Assembly: GCA_028141885.1 (NCBI GenBank)
Contig: JAOIQU010000020.1
Span: 1-25,174, forward strand
DNA length: 25,174 nucleotides
From: Flavobacteriales bacterium
GTDB taxonomy: Bacteria; Bacteroidota; Bacteroidia; Flavobacteriales; UA16
Direction: 5' to 3'
The notes beneath the pieces were generated by a model. That model was not told where the DNA came from and made no database searches. It was given only the letters and a program-made list of their open reading frames with translations. The translations under genes were made by a program, and so were the position numbers. Shown piece after piece: positions 1 through 9,658 of the stretch. Positions within the stretch are counted from its first letter, which is position 1; every line of letters begins with the position of its first letter.

Positions 1-365
1 GGAACCCCCTGGCATGCGCCGTTGCGCAAGCAGCACTGGAAGTGGTCATCGACGAGGAATTGGCGGCAAACGCCAACAAACTCGGCATGAGATTTCGAGA
101 AGCGATGCAGGAACTCGTTGAATCCACCAAGCTTGTGTCCGCCGTTCGCGGAAAAGGACTGTTGAACGCGATTGTCATCAACGACAAGCCAGACAGCAGC
201 ACGGCATGGGATTTGTGCGTGGCGCTGAAGGACAACGGATTGCTCGCCAAGCCCACCCACGGCAACATCATTCGCTTCGCCCCTCCCCTTGTCATGACAG
301 CAGCGCAGCTTGAAGACTGCATTGCAATCATCGCCAAGACGGTGCGGGAGTTCGCCAAGGCATAA
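1..365 (+). CDS. rocD: Ornithine aminotransferase, C-terminal part (5' truncated by window edge)
   Basis: About 120 C-terminal residues of a class-III PLP-dependent aminotransferase, read in the frame starting at base 3. The visible part opens with NPLACAVAQAALEV, matching the G-x-NPLA-C-A-V-A stretch that follows the active site in ornithine-oxo-acid transaminases. It continues with the small C-terminal domain: VRGKGLLNAIVI, then GLLAKPTHGNIIRFAPPL, the segment lining the active site. The family converts ornithine and 2-oxoglutarate to glutamate semialdehyde and glutamate in the cytosol. The PLP lysine lies upstream of the window. A GTG at base 42 is internal and is not the start. Other class-III aminotransferases share the fold, but the AKPTHGN and RFAPPL segments favour ornithine aminotransferase. 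Confidence 0.85.
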   Translation, partial: NPLACAVAQAALEVVIDEELAANANKLGMRFREAMQELVESTKLVSAVRGKGLLNAIVINDKPDSSTAWDLCVALKDNGLLAKPTHGNIIRFAPPLVMTAAQLEDCIAIIAKTVREFAKA

Positions 366-445
366 GCCGCGACCGGACAAGCGAACGTGCCCCGGTTCAC
401 ATGGTCCGGTGCCCAAGGTTGCGCCCACATGCATCGCGCGCCATG

Positions 446-453
446 TATTTTCG
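446..453 (+). promoter_or_regulatory. -7 promoter box TATTTTCG
   Basis: TATTTTCG differs at one position from the Bacteroidota -7 consensus TAnnTTTG. It ends 4 nt before the ATG at 458, so transcription would begin at or next to the start codon. No convincing TTG -33 element is visible. Support comes from the same placement at other genes in this window. Confidence 0.45.
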
Positions 454-457
454 ACTC

Positions 458-1201
458 ATGATTCTGAAAAAGCTCCCTTTCCAAAGTTGGGTCTGCGCCA
501 CCCTTGGTCTCATTCTTGTGGGTTCTGCCGTTCAGGCGCAGGACAACATGAGAGACGTGGTGGACCAGCAGATGTCGTGGTACATGCTGTTTGGCAACCA
601 CCGCCTCACCGACCAGCTCGGGCTGCACACGGAATACCAATTCCGTAGAACGGGCTTGGGTGCCGATTGGCAACAATCGCTTTTGCGCGTCGGGCTTGAC
701 TGGCACCGAAACGAGAATTGCATCATCACAGGTGGCTACGGCTGGATTCGCAGTTTCCCCTACGGTGAGCAGCCCATTGACCAAACGTTTGACGAGCATC
801 GCATCTGGCAACAGCTTATCACAAAAGCCCAAACAGGCACCTTGAAATGGCTTCATCGCTACCGCCTCGAACAACGTCTCATGATGAGGGAGTCAGGCAG
901 CACCTGGCAGCATCGTGCCCGCTACTTCGTGCAAGTGACGTGGCCTTTGCCCAACCGACCTGCTTGGTCCATCAGCGCTTACGAGGAGGCATTCATTGGA
1001 TTGCGTGCCTTGGAACAACCTGTTTCGAATCTGTTGCAACAAAACCGTCTGTCTTTGGCTGTCAATCACAAGCTCAATGGAGGCACGGCCCTCCAATTGG
1101 GCTACCTCCAGCAGGTGTTGTGGAAAGGGTCAGGCTTGGCTGCAGAGCGCAATCATGTGTTGCTCGTCGGGGTGCGCCACAACCTCGATTTCCGAGACTG
1201 A
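458..1201 (+). CDS. DUF2490 family protein, secreted, predicted outer-membrane beta-barrel
   Basis: A 247-residue protein that begins with a Sec signal peptide: lysines at residues 4-5, a hydrophobic core around residues 10-22, and a likely cleavage after VQA-Q. The mature part has alternating amphipathic strands rich in aromatics (WYMLFGNHRL, HTEYQFRR, LLRVGLDWH, GGYGWIR, HRYRLEQRLM, RHNLDF), typical of the DUF2490 family of Bacteroidota. It ends in an aromatic strand (HNLDFRD), as outer-membrane barrels often do. The function of DUF2490 proteins is unknown to me. The frame stays open upstream, but ATG 458 is chosen because it starts the signal peptide and lies 4 nt after a -7 promoter box. 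It is convergent with the PLP enzyme downstream, with only 13 bp between the stops. Confidence 0.8.
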   Translation: MILKKLPFQSWVCATLGLILVGSAVQAQDNMRDVVDQQMSWYMLFGNHRLTDQLGLHTEYQFRRTGLGADWQQSLLRVGLDWHRNENCIITGGYGWIRSFPYGEQPIDQTFDEHRIWQQLITKAQTGTLKWLHRYRLEQRLMMRESGSTWQHRARYFVQVTWPLPNRPAWSISAYEEAFIGLRALEQPVSNLLQQNRLSLAVNHKLNGGTALQLGYLQQVLWKGSGLAAERNHVLLVGVRHNLDFRD

Positions 1202-1214
1202 ACTCGGTCGAGAC

Positions 1215-2195
1215 TCACTTCAACCAGCCCTGCTCGCGCATCCAGTCGTCGTTGTACACCTTCGCCGTGTAACGTGAGCCGTGATCGTGGAACAGCACGA
1301 CGGGCACGTCTGTGGGCTTCAAACGGTCTTTCAATTGACGGAGCCCCTGGAACGCACTGCCGCAACTGTAACCAATGAGTAGGCCTTCTTTTTTGGCCAG
1401 TTCACGGGCGGCGTGCGCACCCGCCTCATCGGTGACCTTCTCAAAGTGGTCAATCAAACTGAAATCGACATTGGCAGGCAAAATGTCCTCACCAATGCCT
1501 TCGGTGATGTACGAGTAGATTTCGCTTTCGTCGAACTCGCCCGTCTCGTGGTATTTCTTGAACACTGAGCCGTAGGAATCGATGCCCCAAATTTGGATGT
1601 CCGGATTCTGTTCCTTCAGATACTTGGCGGTGCCGCTGATTGTGCCACCGGTACCCACGCCAACGATGAAGTGGGTGATTTTGCCTTCCGTTTGCTTCCA
1701 AATCTCAGGCCCAGTTGAACGGTAATGCGCCTCCCGGTTGGCGAGGTTGTCGTACTGATTGCACCACACGCTGTTGGGAATTTCGTTGTGCAACTTCTCT
1801 GCCACGCTGTAGTAGCTGTCGGGGTGGTCGGGAGCCACGGCGGTAGGACAAACATGCACCTCCGCCCCCATCGCCCTCAGGACATCGACCTTTTCTTTGC
1901 TCTGTTTGCAATTGGTGGTGCAAATCAATTTGTAGCCTTTGACGATGCACGCCAGTGCAAGTCCCATGCCCGTGTTTCCGGAAGTGCATTCGATCACGGT
2001 GCCCCCTGGCTTGAGCTTTCCACTTGCCTCGGCAGCCTCGATCATGGAAAGCGCCATGCGGTCTTTCACACTGTGACCAGGGTTGAAGTACTCCACTTTG
2101 GCCCAAATGGGACAAGGAAATTCTTCGGCGATCGCATTCAATCGAATCATGGGGGTGTCCCCAATGGTCCCGAGGATGTTGTCATGCACGTTCAT
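1215..2195 (-). CDS. PLP-dependent cysteine synthase / cystathionine beta-synthase-like enzyme
   Basis: A 326-residue fold-type II PLP enzyme. Visible signatures are GDTPMIRLN near the N-terminus, the PLP-binding lysine in HSVKDRM (Lys44), the substrate loop CTSGNTGMGLA, the phosphate-binding loop GVGTGGTISGTAKYL, and GYSCGSA for the pyridine nitrogen. The closest family I recognise is the catalytic-domain-only cystathionine beta-synthase/cysteine synthase group common in Bacteroidota (NPGHSVKDRMAL, FHDHGSRY). It would form cysteine or cystathionine from a serine derivative. There is no C-terminal CBS (Bateman) pair. The frame extends 11 codons upstream, but ATG 2195 fits the family start (MxxHDNILxTIGDTP) and lies 5 nt after a perfect -7 box. 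The exact substrate cannot be decided from sequence. Confidence 0.88.
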   Translation of the reverse strand: MNVHDNILGTIGDTPMIRLNAIAEEFPCPIWAKVEYFNPGHSVKDRMALSMIEAAEASGKLKPGGTVIECTSGNTGMGLALACIVKGYKLICTTNCKQSKEKVDVLRAMGAEVHVCPTAVAPDHPDSYYSVAEKLHNEIPNSVWCNQYDNLANREAHYRSTGPEIWKQTEGKITHFIVGVGTGGTISGTAKYLKEQNPDIQIWGIDSYGSVFKKYHETGEFDESEIYSYITEGIGEDILPANVDFSLIDHFEKVTDEAGAHAARELAKKEGLLIGYSCGSAFQGLRQLKDRLKPTDVPVVLFHDHGSRYTAKVYNDDWMREQGWLK

Positions 2196-2200
2196 GCGTC

Positions 2201-2208
2201 CAAAAGTA
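2201..2208 (-). promoter_or_regulatory. -7 promoter box TACTTTTG for the PLP synthase
   Basis: Read on the minus strand this is TACTTTTG, a perfect TAnnTTTG match. It ends 5 nt before the chosen ATG at 2195. This supports the downstream start over the upstream in-frame ATGs at 2228 and 2219, which would lie upstream of the transcription start. Confidence 0.6.
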
Positions 2209-2244
2209 GCGTTTCCCATCCTGCGCATCGCTTGCGAAGGCCCT

Positions 2245-2252
2245 TACCTTTC
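2245..2252 (+). promoter_or_regulatory. -7 promoter box TACCTTTC for the LolE-like permease
   Basis: TACCTTTC matches TAnnTTTG at all fixed positions except the last. It ends 5 nt before the GTG start at 2258. It sits back to back with the minus-strand box at 2201-2208, with 36 bp between them, so the upstream elements of the two promoters should overlap. Confidence 0.5.
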
Positions 2253-2257
2253 ACGTT

Positions 2258-3736
2258 GTGAACGTGGAAAGGTTGATCGCCCGGCGCATGGCGCAAAGCA
2301 ACCGAGCATTGAATGCTCGGCCGGTTGTTCGCATCGCCATTGCGGGAGTCACCCTGGGAGTGGCCTTGATGATTTTGGCTTCTGCGGTCGTTCAGGGCTT
2401 CCAGCATGAAGTCAAAAACCTTGTCGTGGGCTTCGACAGCCACGTCCAAATCTCGTCGAGCGATCCAGGCGCGCGGGGCATCCCATGGACCGCAGGCATG
2501 CTTGACACGTTGCGTTTCGTTCCAGGTGTCGAACACGTGGCCTTGCGTCACGAGCGCGCTGGCATCCTCGAAACCCCTGACGCCTTGAAAGGAGTCGTCA
2601 TTCGAGGGTTGGACTCCACCTCAAGGGTGAATCGCATCCAAAACGGCCTTCTACGAGGACGAATGCCATCGCTCTCTTCTTCCACGGACGTCATCATCGG
2701 CGAACCGCTGGCAAGAACGTTGAACCTCGATACAGGCGACCGCGTGACGGCCTACACCGTGGTTGGTCCGGACAACATTCGACCCCGCCCCATGCGGATT
2801 GTCGGCATCTACGAGACGGGGCTCCTTGAATTTGACCAACGTCACGTTTGGGTTGCCGCGGGCCTGCTTCAAGACGTAGCGGCACGTGGCGCAGAGGGTC
2901 AAGTCGTCCTTGAAGCCACCCCTCGGGGAATGCGTGCGGTGGGACAAGCCTTCGGACAGACGGAGCAGGGAAGCAAATGGACAGGACGATGGGACAATTT
3001 GCCTGGAGGCGTTTCCTCTTCCGGCAGGCGAAGCCTGTCCATGGCCAGCCAGCCCCTGACAGCCCGTCCCATGTGGATCGTGGGCGAAGGTGCATTGGCG
3101 GACACGGTGATCGTGCAGTGGTCCGATTCGTCAGGATGGCACGCCAGGATTTCCAATGGCACCCATCGCAAAGTCGCCGACGGATACGACCTGTGGGCAG
3201 GAGGACTGGAAGGGCTCCCAGAACTGCAATCGCGTCTGTTCGAGGCCATCCCATACAACTGGCAAGCCGCTCGGGTCGACCAACAGCATCCTGAAATGTT
3301 CAGCTGGCTGGGCATGCTCGACCTCAACGTGGACGTGATAGTCGGATTGATGGTGCTCATCTCCATCATCAACATGACCAGCGCTTTGTTGATCATCATT
3401 TTGGAACGCAGACAACAAGTGGGATTGCTCAAAGCCATGGGCATGAACGACGTTGCCATTGTCCAAACCTTCATGTGGCATGCATCACGCATTTTGGGTC
3501 AGGGCTTCTTGTGGGGCAATGTGGCTGGCTTGGGGATGACTTGGGTGCAAGCCCAATGGCATGTCGTGCCGCTCAATCCCGAGGCCTATTACCTCGATGC
3601 CGTTCCCATTCTCGTTGATTTCCCTGCCATCCTTTCCATGGAATTGCTGGCCTTCGTCTTATGCGTCTTTGCGATGATTTTGCCCTCACTCTGGACCACC
3701 CGAATTCAACCAGCGATCACGTTAAGAATGCAATGA
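2258..3736 (+). CDS. ABC transporter permease, LolC/LolE-FtsX type, with enlarged periplasmic domain
   Basis: A 492-residue inner-membrane protein. TM1 lies at about 23-46 and is followed by a large periplasmic (MacB-type) domain. Three C-terminal helices lie at about 358-382, 404-431 and 458-478. ERRQQVGLLKAMGM after TM2 is the coupling-helix region of FtsX-domain permeases. In Bacteroidota this type is usually annotated as lipoprotein-releasing system permease (LolE-like), moving lipoproteins from the inner membrane with a LolD-type ATPase. No ATPase gene lies nearby. The chain is about 80 residues longer than typical LolC/E, and the extra length appears to be in the periplasmic segment around 230-335. 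The start is GTG 2258, just downstream of a -7 box; ATG 2288 is the alternative. The stop overlaps the next start (ATGA). Confidence 0.85.
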   Translation: MNVERLIARRMAQSNRALNARPVVRIAIAGVTLGVALMILASAVVQGFQHEVKNLVVGFDSHVQISSSDPGARGIPWTAGMLDTLRFVPGVEHVALRHERAGILETPDALKGVVIRGLDSTSRVNRIQNGLLRGRMPSLSSSTDVIIGEPLARTLNLDTGDRVTAYTVVGPDNIRPRPMRIVGIYETGLLEFDQRHVWVAAGLLQDVAARGAEGQVVLEATPRGMRAVGQAFGQTEQGSKWTGRWDNLPGGVSSSGRRSLSMASQPLTARPMWIVGEGALADTVIVQWSDSSGWHARISNGTHRKVADGYDLWAGGLEGLPELQSRLFEAIPYNWQAARVDQQHPEMFSWLGMLDLNVDVIVGLMVLISIINMTSALLIIILERRQQVGLLKAMGMNDVAIVQTFMWHASRILGQGFLWGNVAGLGMTWVQAQWHVVPLNPEAYYLDAVPILVDFPAILSMELLAFVLCVFAMILPSLWTTRIQPAITLRMQ

Positions 3737-5454
3737 CCATGTCCAAGAAACAATGGAGTTTTTCGGCTCAAATCGAGCGTTTCGAAGGCGAAGGGGAGGT
3801 GCATTTTCTGGCCATCCCCAACGACCTGATTGGCGACATCAAAAGCGAGGGAAAGAAGCGATATGTGATCACCGTCAACGATGCGATCTCGTGGCATTGC
3901 GGGCTTTTGGGTACAGGCGACGGTCGGTGGTTTGTGATGGTGGCCAAAGACAAGTTGAAACAAGCCCAAACCACATTCGGTGGATGGGTGCACGTGGAAT
4001 TCGAGGTGGATGACAGCAAGTATGGCATGCCCGTCCCCCCCGATTTGCAAGACATGTTTGACGACGACCCCGAGTTCCTCGAGCGCTTTGACGCCTTGCT
4101 GCCGGGCAAGAGGCGAAACGCGTTGCATCAGATTGCCTCCGCCAAAACCGACGCCACCATTGCCAAACGCATCCTCAAGTTGATGAACGAACTCGGTCTG
4201 ATGTGGGCAGCTGCCATGCTCCTCTCCGTTTCCATGTCGGCTTGTGGTCAGCAAGTCGGCGACGCTCGACAAGACGTGCGTTTGGGAAACGCGCAAACAG
4301 AAGCCTATCTGCCCATGCTCCTAGACCAGCACGTGGCGGTCGTTGGCAATCACACGAGTGTGATCGACGGCGTTCATCTTGTGGACACGCTGCTTTCTAG
4401 AGGGGTGAACGTGATGCATGTCTTTGCTCCTGAGCATGGGTTTCGTGGAGAGGCTGCCAACGGGGCTGACGTCCAAGATGGCATTGACGCTGCAACGGGG
4501 TTGAACGTGCATTCGCTGCATGGCAAGCACAAAAAACCACAGCCCGAGCACCTGGCGGGCATCGATGTGGTGGTCTTCGACATCCAGGATGTCGGAGCCC
4601 GATTCTACACCTTCATCAGTTCCATGATGCTCGTCATGGAGGCATGTGCTGAGCATGGCGTCCAAATGGTCATTTTGGACCGTCCCAATCCACACGGGCA
4701 CCACATGCAGGGCCCCATGCTCGAGCCGGAATTCCAGTCCTTTGTAGGGTTCGTTCCGGTGCCCATGATCCATGGCCTCACCCTAGGCGAGGCGGCGTTG
4801 ATGGCCTGTGGAGAAGGATGGATTGATCTGCCTGAGTCGTGGCGCCCTGTGGTCATTCCCTGCCAACATTGGTCTCACGGAGACGATGTGACGCTGGGCA
4901 TCCGGCCCAGCCCCAACCTGCCCTCAACCACGGCCATTGACCTTTACCCCAGTCTTTGTTTGTTCGAACCGACGGTCGTCAGCGTCGGCCGGGGGACCGA
5001 CGCGCCATTTGAGCAGCTCGGACATCCAGAGATTTCCTTGGGCAACAACGTGTTCACGCCACGTCCCATACCTGGTGCAGCCCCGCATCCCAAACACGAA
5101 GGAGCCCTGTGTCAAGGACAGAAATTGACTTCATTGGCACGCACATGGCGAGACGATGCCGGCGCGCGCGGAGCTCATGCAGTCCCAGGCTTCTCGCTCG
5201 AACCGTTGTGGGCTTGGGCTGAGGTGTGGCGCCAAGCGCACGAAGGTTCATTGGACGGGTTCATCACGTCCCCTTCTTTTTTTGACAAACTCGCCGGCAC
5301 GGACGCCATCAGATTGAGCCTTGAAACTGACGGACCCCTGGCCCCGCTTGAACAAGAATGGCGCCAGGCACATCGCGCATTTTTCACGTCGGCTCAGCCC
5401 TACTTTTTGTACCCATGGAATGGGGGTTGGCCTGCTGAAATCACCAAAGAGTAA
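3733..5454 (+). CDS. DUF1905/YdeI-domain protein fused in frame to a DUF1343 (NamZ-like) lipoprotein
   Basis: A single uninterrupted frame of 573 codons from ATG 3733, which overlaps the permease stop as ATGA (ATG 3739 is the alternative). Residues 1-95 are a DUF1905 domain (WSFSAQIERFEGEG, VHFLAIP). Residues about 100-150 are a YdeI/OmpD-associated segment (LLPGKRRNALHQIASAKTD, AKRI). From residue 151 a second protein begins: MNELGLMWAAAMLL, then a lipobox-like SMSAC with Cys171, then a full DUF1343 domain (VGNHTS, FAPEHGFRG, DIQDVGARFYTF, LDRPNP). DUF1343 includes NamZ, an exo-beta-N-acetylmuramidase acting on peptidoglycan fragments. A lipoprotein signal buried 150 residues inside a chain is odd. 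Either the two halves are really separate products, with translation restarting at ATG 4183 or 4201, or this is a true fusion or a one-base error. Domain calls are confident; the fusion is not. Confidence 0.75.
   Translation: MTMSKKQWSFSAQIERFEGEGEVHFLAIPNDLIGDIKSEGKKRYVITVNDAISWHCGLLGTGDGRWFVMVAKDKLKQAQTTFGGWVHVEFEVDDSKYGMPVPPDLQDMFDDDPEFLERFDALLPGKRRNALHQIASAKTDATIAKRILKLMNELGLMWAAAMLLSVSMSACGQQVGDARQDVRLGNAQTEAYLPMLLDQHVAVVGNHTSVIDGVHLVDTLLSRGVNVMHVFAPEHGFRGEAANGADVQDGIDAATGLNVHSLHGKHKKPQPEHLAGIDVVVFDIQDVGARFYTFISSMMLVMEACAEHGVQMVILDRPNPHGHHMQGPMLEPEFQSFVGFVPVPMIHGLTLGEAALMACGEGWIDLPESWRPVVIPCQHWSHGDDVTLGIRPSPNLPSTTAIDLYPSLCLFEPTVVSVGRGTDAPFEQLGHPEISLGNNVFTPRPIPGAAPHPKHEGALCQGQKLTSLARTWRDDAGARGAHAVPGFSLEPLWAWAEVWRQAHEGSLDGFITSPSFFDKLAGTDAIRLSLETDGPLAPLEQEWRQAHRAFFTSAQPYFLYPWNGGWPAEITKE
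4183..5454 (+). other. Possible internal start: separate NamZ-like lipoprotein (423 aa)
   Basis: ATG 4183 would yield a self-contained 423-residue lipoprotein: a short hydrophobic signal (WAAAMLLSVSMSA), the acylation Cys at residue 21, and the complete DUF1343 domain of normal family length. ATG 4201 gives an even shorter signal. At 4181-4186 the sequence is TGATGA. Both TGA codons are in the +1 frame, the arrangement expected for two translationally coupled genes if the upstream frame were one base different. Entered as an alternative product of the frame listed at 3733-5454. Confidence 0.55.
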
Positions 5455-5467
5455 GCCTTGCGATTCG

Positions 5468-5475
5468 TACCTTTC
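5468..5475 (+). promoter_or_regulatory. Possible -7 box TACCTTTC
   Basis: TACCTTTC (one mismatch to TAnnTTTG) lies 17 nt before the ATG at 5493 in the 38-bp gap after the NamZ-like gene. It could give the small lipoprotein its own promoter. The call is weak because the spacing differs from the 4-5 nt seen at other starts here. Confidence 0.35.
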
Positions 5476-5492
5476 CAGTCAAATCCACCCTC

Positions 5493-5996
5493 ATGACCCC
5501 TTTCATCAGGAAACCTGCCTTGTCTGCATTCATCGTCACCTTGATTGCCCTGTCCGGATGCACCAAATACGCCAACCGCGATGACGGGCGCTACCGCTGT
5601 GAATGTGGGAACCTGGATTGGAACGGTCGTGACCTTGAGCTTCGCATGGCGGAAGTGGTGGCCATCGATTCGGTCACGTTTGCCTACCACGTCATCGCAG
5701 ACTTGCGAACGCAAACCCAAATCGACGCAGGAAATCCCGCCAAGGACATCGTCTTTGACCTTGTTTTGGGATTCGATGACGAGGAAGAACTGACTTTGGA
5801 ATCAGGGGATGCATCCTTCACCATCCAGGAACTTCAAGCCCCAGCGTCCAGCACCGATTGGTTCATGGAACGGGCGGTGGTTGATGTGGACATCACCGAA
5901 ACGAACCACGTGTTCGAATTGCGCGAACTGACGACGTCACGAAATGGATTGACAGTGAACGCCAGCGGCGAGTTCATTTTCGACCTCGACGACTGA
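5493..5996 (+). CDS. Hypothetical lipoprotein (167 aa)
   Basis: It has an N-terminal lipoprotein signal: positive residues (IRK), a hydrophobic stretch of about 13 residues, and the lipobox ALSGC with the acylated Cys near residue 23. The mature protein is acidic, starts with a short cysteine-containing segment (YRCECGNLDWNG), and then looks like an all-beta domain with alternating strands (FDLVLGFDDEEELTLESG, NGLTVNASGEFIFDLDD). I do not recognise the family. The end overlaps the convergent pdeM end by 23 bp. It probably localises to the periplasmic face of a membrane. Confidence 0.75.
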   Translation: MTPFIRKPALSAFIVTLIALSGCTKYANRDDGRYRCECGNLDWNGRDLELRMAEVVAIDSVTFAYHVIADLRTQTQIDAGNPAKDIVFDLVLGFDDEEELTLESGDASFTIQELQAPASSTDWFMERAVVDVDITETNHVFELRELTTSRNGLTVNASGEFIFDLDD

Positions 5997-6702
5997 CGTT
6001 TCGACGGGGTTCGGAACGCATCGGCCCCATGACCTCCGTTTCTGTGACGACGTAGACCTCTGTTCCGCGCTTCGGCTCGATGAGGTGCGTTCCCGTGAAC
6101 GCCCCAAACGCAGGCAACATCAGCCTCAACCCAGCCTCACAACCGGTGGACGTTTGGACAAAACAAGGCACGGTCACAGCCTGACGTCCTCCACCCCGCA
6201 TGCGCACGGCTGGGTGCACGTGGCCACACAGGTGAACGGCGGTTCCTTTGGGGATCCAATTGTCCGGTTCATGGGTCAACACCACCGCAGAATCTTCCCA
6301 CATGTCGACCACAGTCAATCCCATGGAGGCATACGTATCGTCGTGGGCGCGATCGTGGTTGCCTCGCACCAAAATCGCTTCCTTCAACCCCGCCTCTTTC
6401 TCTTGAGCCAACCACGTTTCGAACATGGGCCAGGCCCGATTTGGGACGCTGTGGAACAAGTCTCCCAACATCAGCAATGTTTCTGGTCTGTGGGTGCGAA
6501 GTAGGTCGGTCAGAACGCCAAGGGTTTGCAAGTCCACCGTCGGAGGCACGGGCAGTCCCTTGGACCGAAAGTGCTCTGCTTTGGCCAAATGCAAGTCCGA
6601 CACAATGAGCATGGACTGGGCCGGCCACATGATGGCTTTCTGCGGCAGCAGCCACATTTCCCTGTCGTTGGACAGCCACGACTTCCCCCCTGAAGTTTGC
6701 AT
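5974..6702 (-). CDS. pdeM: Ligase-associated DNA damage response endonuclease PdeM (calcineurin-like phosphoesterase)
   Basis: A 242-residue metallophosphoesterase with all core motifs in order: SDLHLAKAEHFRSKG (Asp36, His38), GDLFHS, RGNHDR, LTHEP and GHVHP. KAEHFRSKGLPVP after the first motif is characteristic of PdeM, a protein encoded in many bacteria near an ATP-dependent ligase and an Lhr-type helicase and implicated in DNA damage repair. Those partners are not in this window. An upstream ATG exists at 6732. ATG 6702 is preferred because MWLLPQKAIMWP then follows as the first strand region and a -7-like box ends 4 nt upstream. The C-terminal tail is basic (RSEPRRNVSRRGRK). The gene is divergent from acnB. 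Other YfcE-like phosphoesterases are the alternative. Confidence 0.82.
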   Translation of the reverse strand: MQTSGGKSWLSNDREMWLLPQKAIMWPAQSMLIVSDLHLAKAEHFRSKGLPVPPTVDLQTLGVLTDLLRTHRPETLLMLGDLFHSVPNRAWPMFETWLAQEKEAGLKEAILVRGNHDRAHDDTYASMGLTVVDMWEDSAVVLTHEPDNWIPKGTAVHLCGHVHPAVRMRGGGRQAVTVPCFVQTSTGCEAGLRLMLPAFGAFTGTHLIEPKRGTEVYVVTETEVMGPMRSEPRRNVSRRGRK

Positions 6703-6706
6703 GCAC

Positions 6707-6714
6707 CAAAATTG
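6707..6714 (-). promoter_or_regulatory. -7-like box CAATTTTG for pdeM
   Basis: On the minus strand this reads CAATTTTG, one mismatch (first base) to TAnnTTTG. It ends 4 nt before ATG 6702. It is used as support for that start codon. Confidence 0.35.
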
Positions 6715-6769
6715 CGGCAATTCATGCCTCACACCGCATGTTCAAAGCCTCCAGCCTTCCTGAATTGTG

Positions 6770-6777
6770 TATTTTCG
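6770..6777 (+). promoter_or_regulatory. -7 promoter box TATTTTCG for acnB
   Basis: TATTTTCG, identical to the boxes before the DUF2490 gene and the TlpA-like gene. It lies 44 nt before the acnB ATG, so acnB would carry a real 5' leader of about 40 nt, unlike the leaderless arrangement elsewhere. No clear -33 TTG is seen. Confidence 0.45.
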
Positions 6778-6821
6778 CGTTCGGCCCAACGCAGCCGAAG
6801 ACGATCAATCACACCCAGACG

Positions 6822-9626
<2,805 letters not shown>

Positions 9627-9646
9627 GGTCCGCGTCCAAACTGAGA

Positions 9647-9654
9647 TACCTTTG
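9647..9654 (+). promoter_or_regulatory. -7 promoter box TACCTTTG for the MacB-like permease
   Basis: A perfect TAnnTTTG match ending 4 nt before ATG 9659 and starting 20 nt after the acnB stop. It indicates that the permease can be transcribed independently of acnB, with little or no 5' leader. Confidence 0.6.
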
Positions 9655-9658
9655 AGCC

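Noticed and set aside
372..410. Inverted repeat ACCGGAC / GTCCGGT between the aminotransferase and the DUF2490 gene
   Set aside because: Only 7 bp with a 25-nt loop and no T tract, so neither a convincing terminator nor a clear operator. Could be chance.
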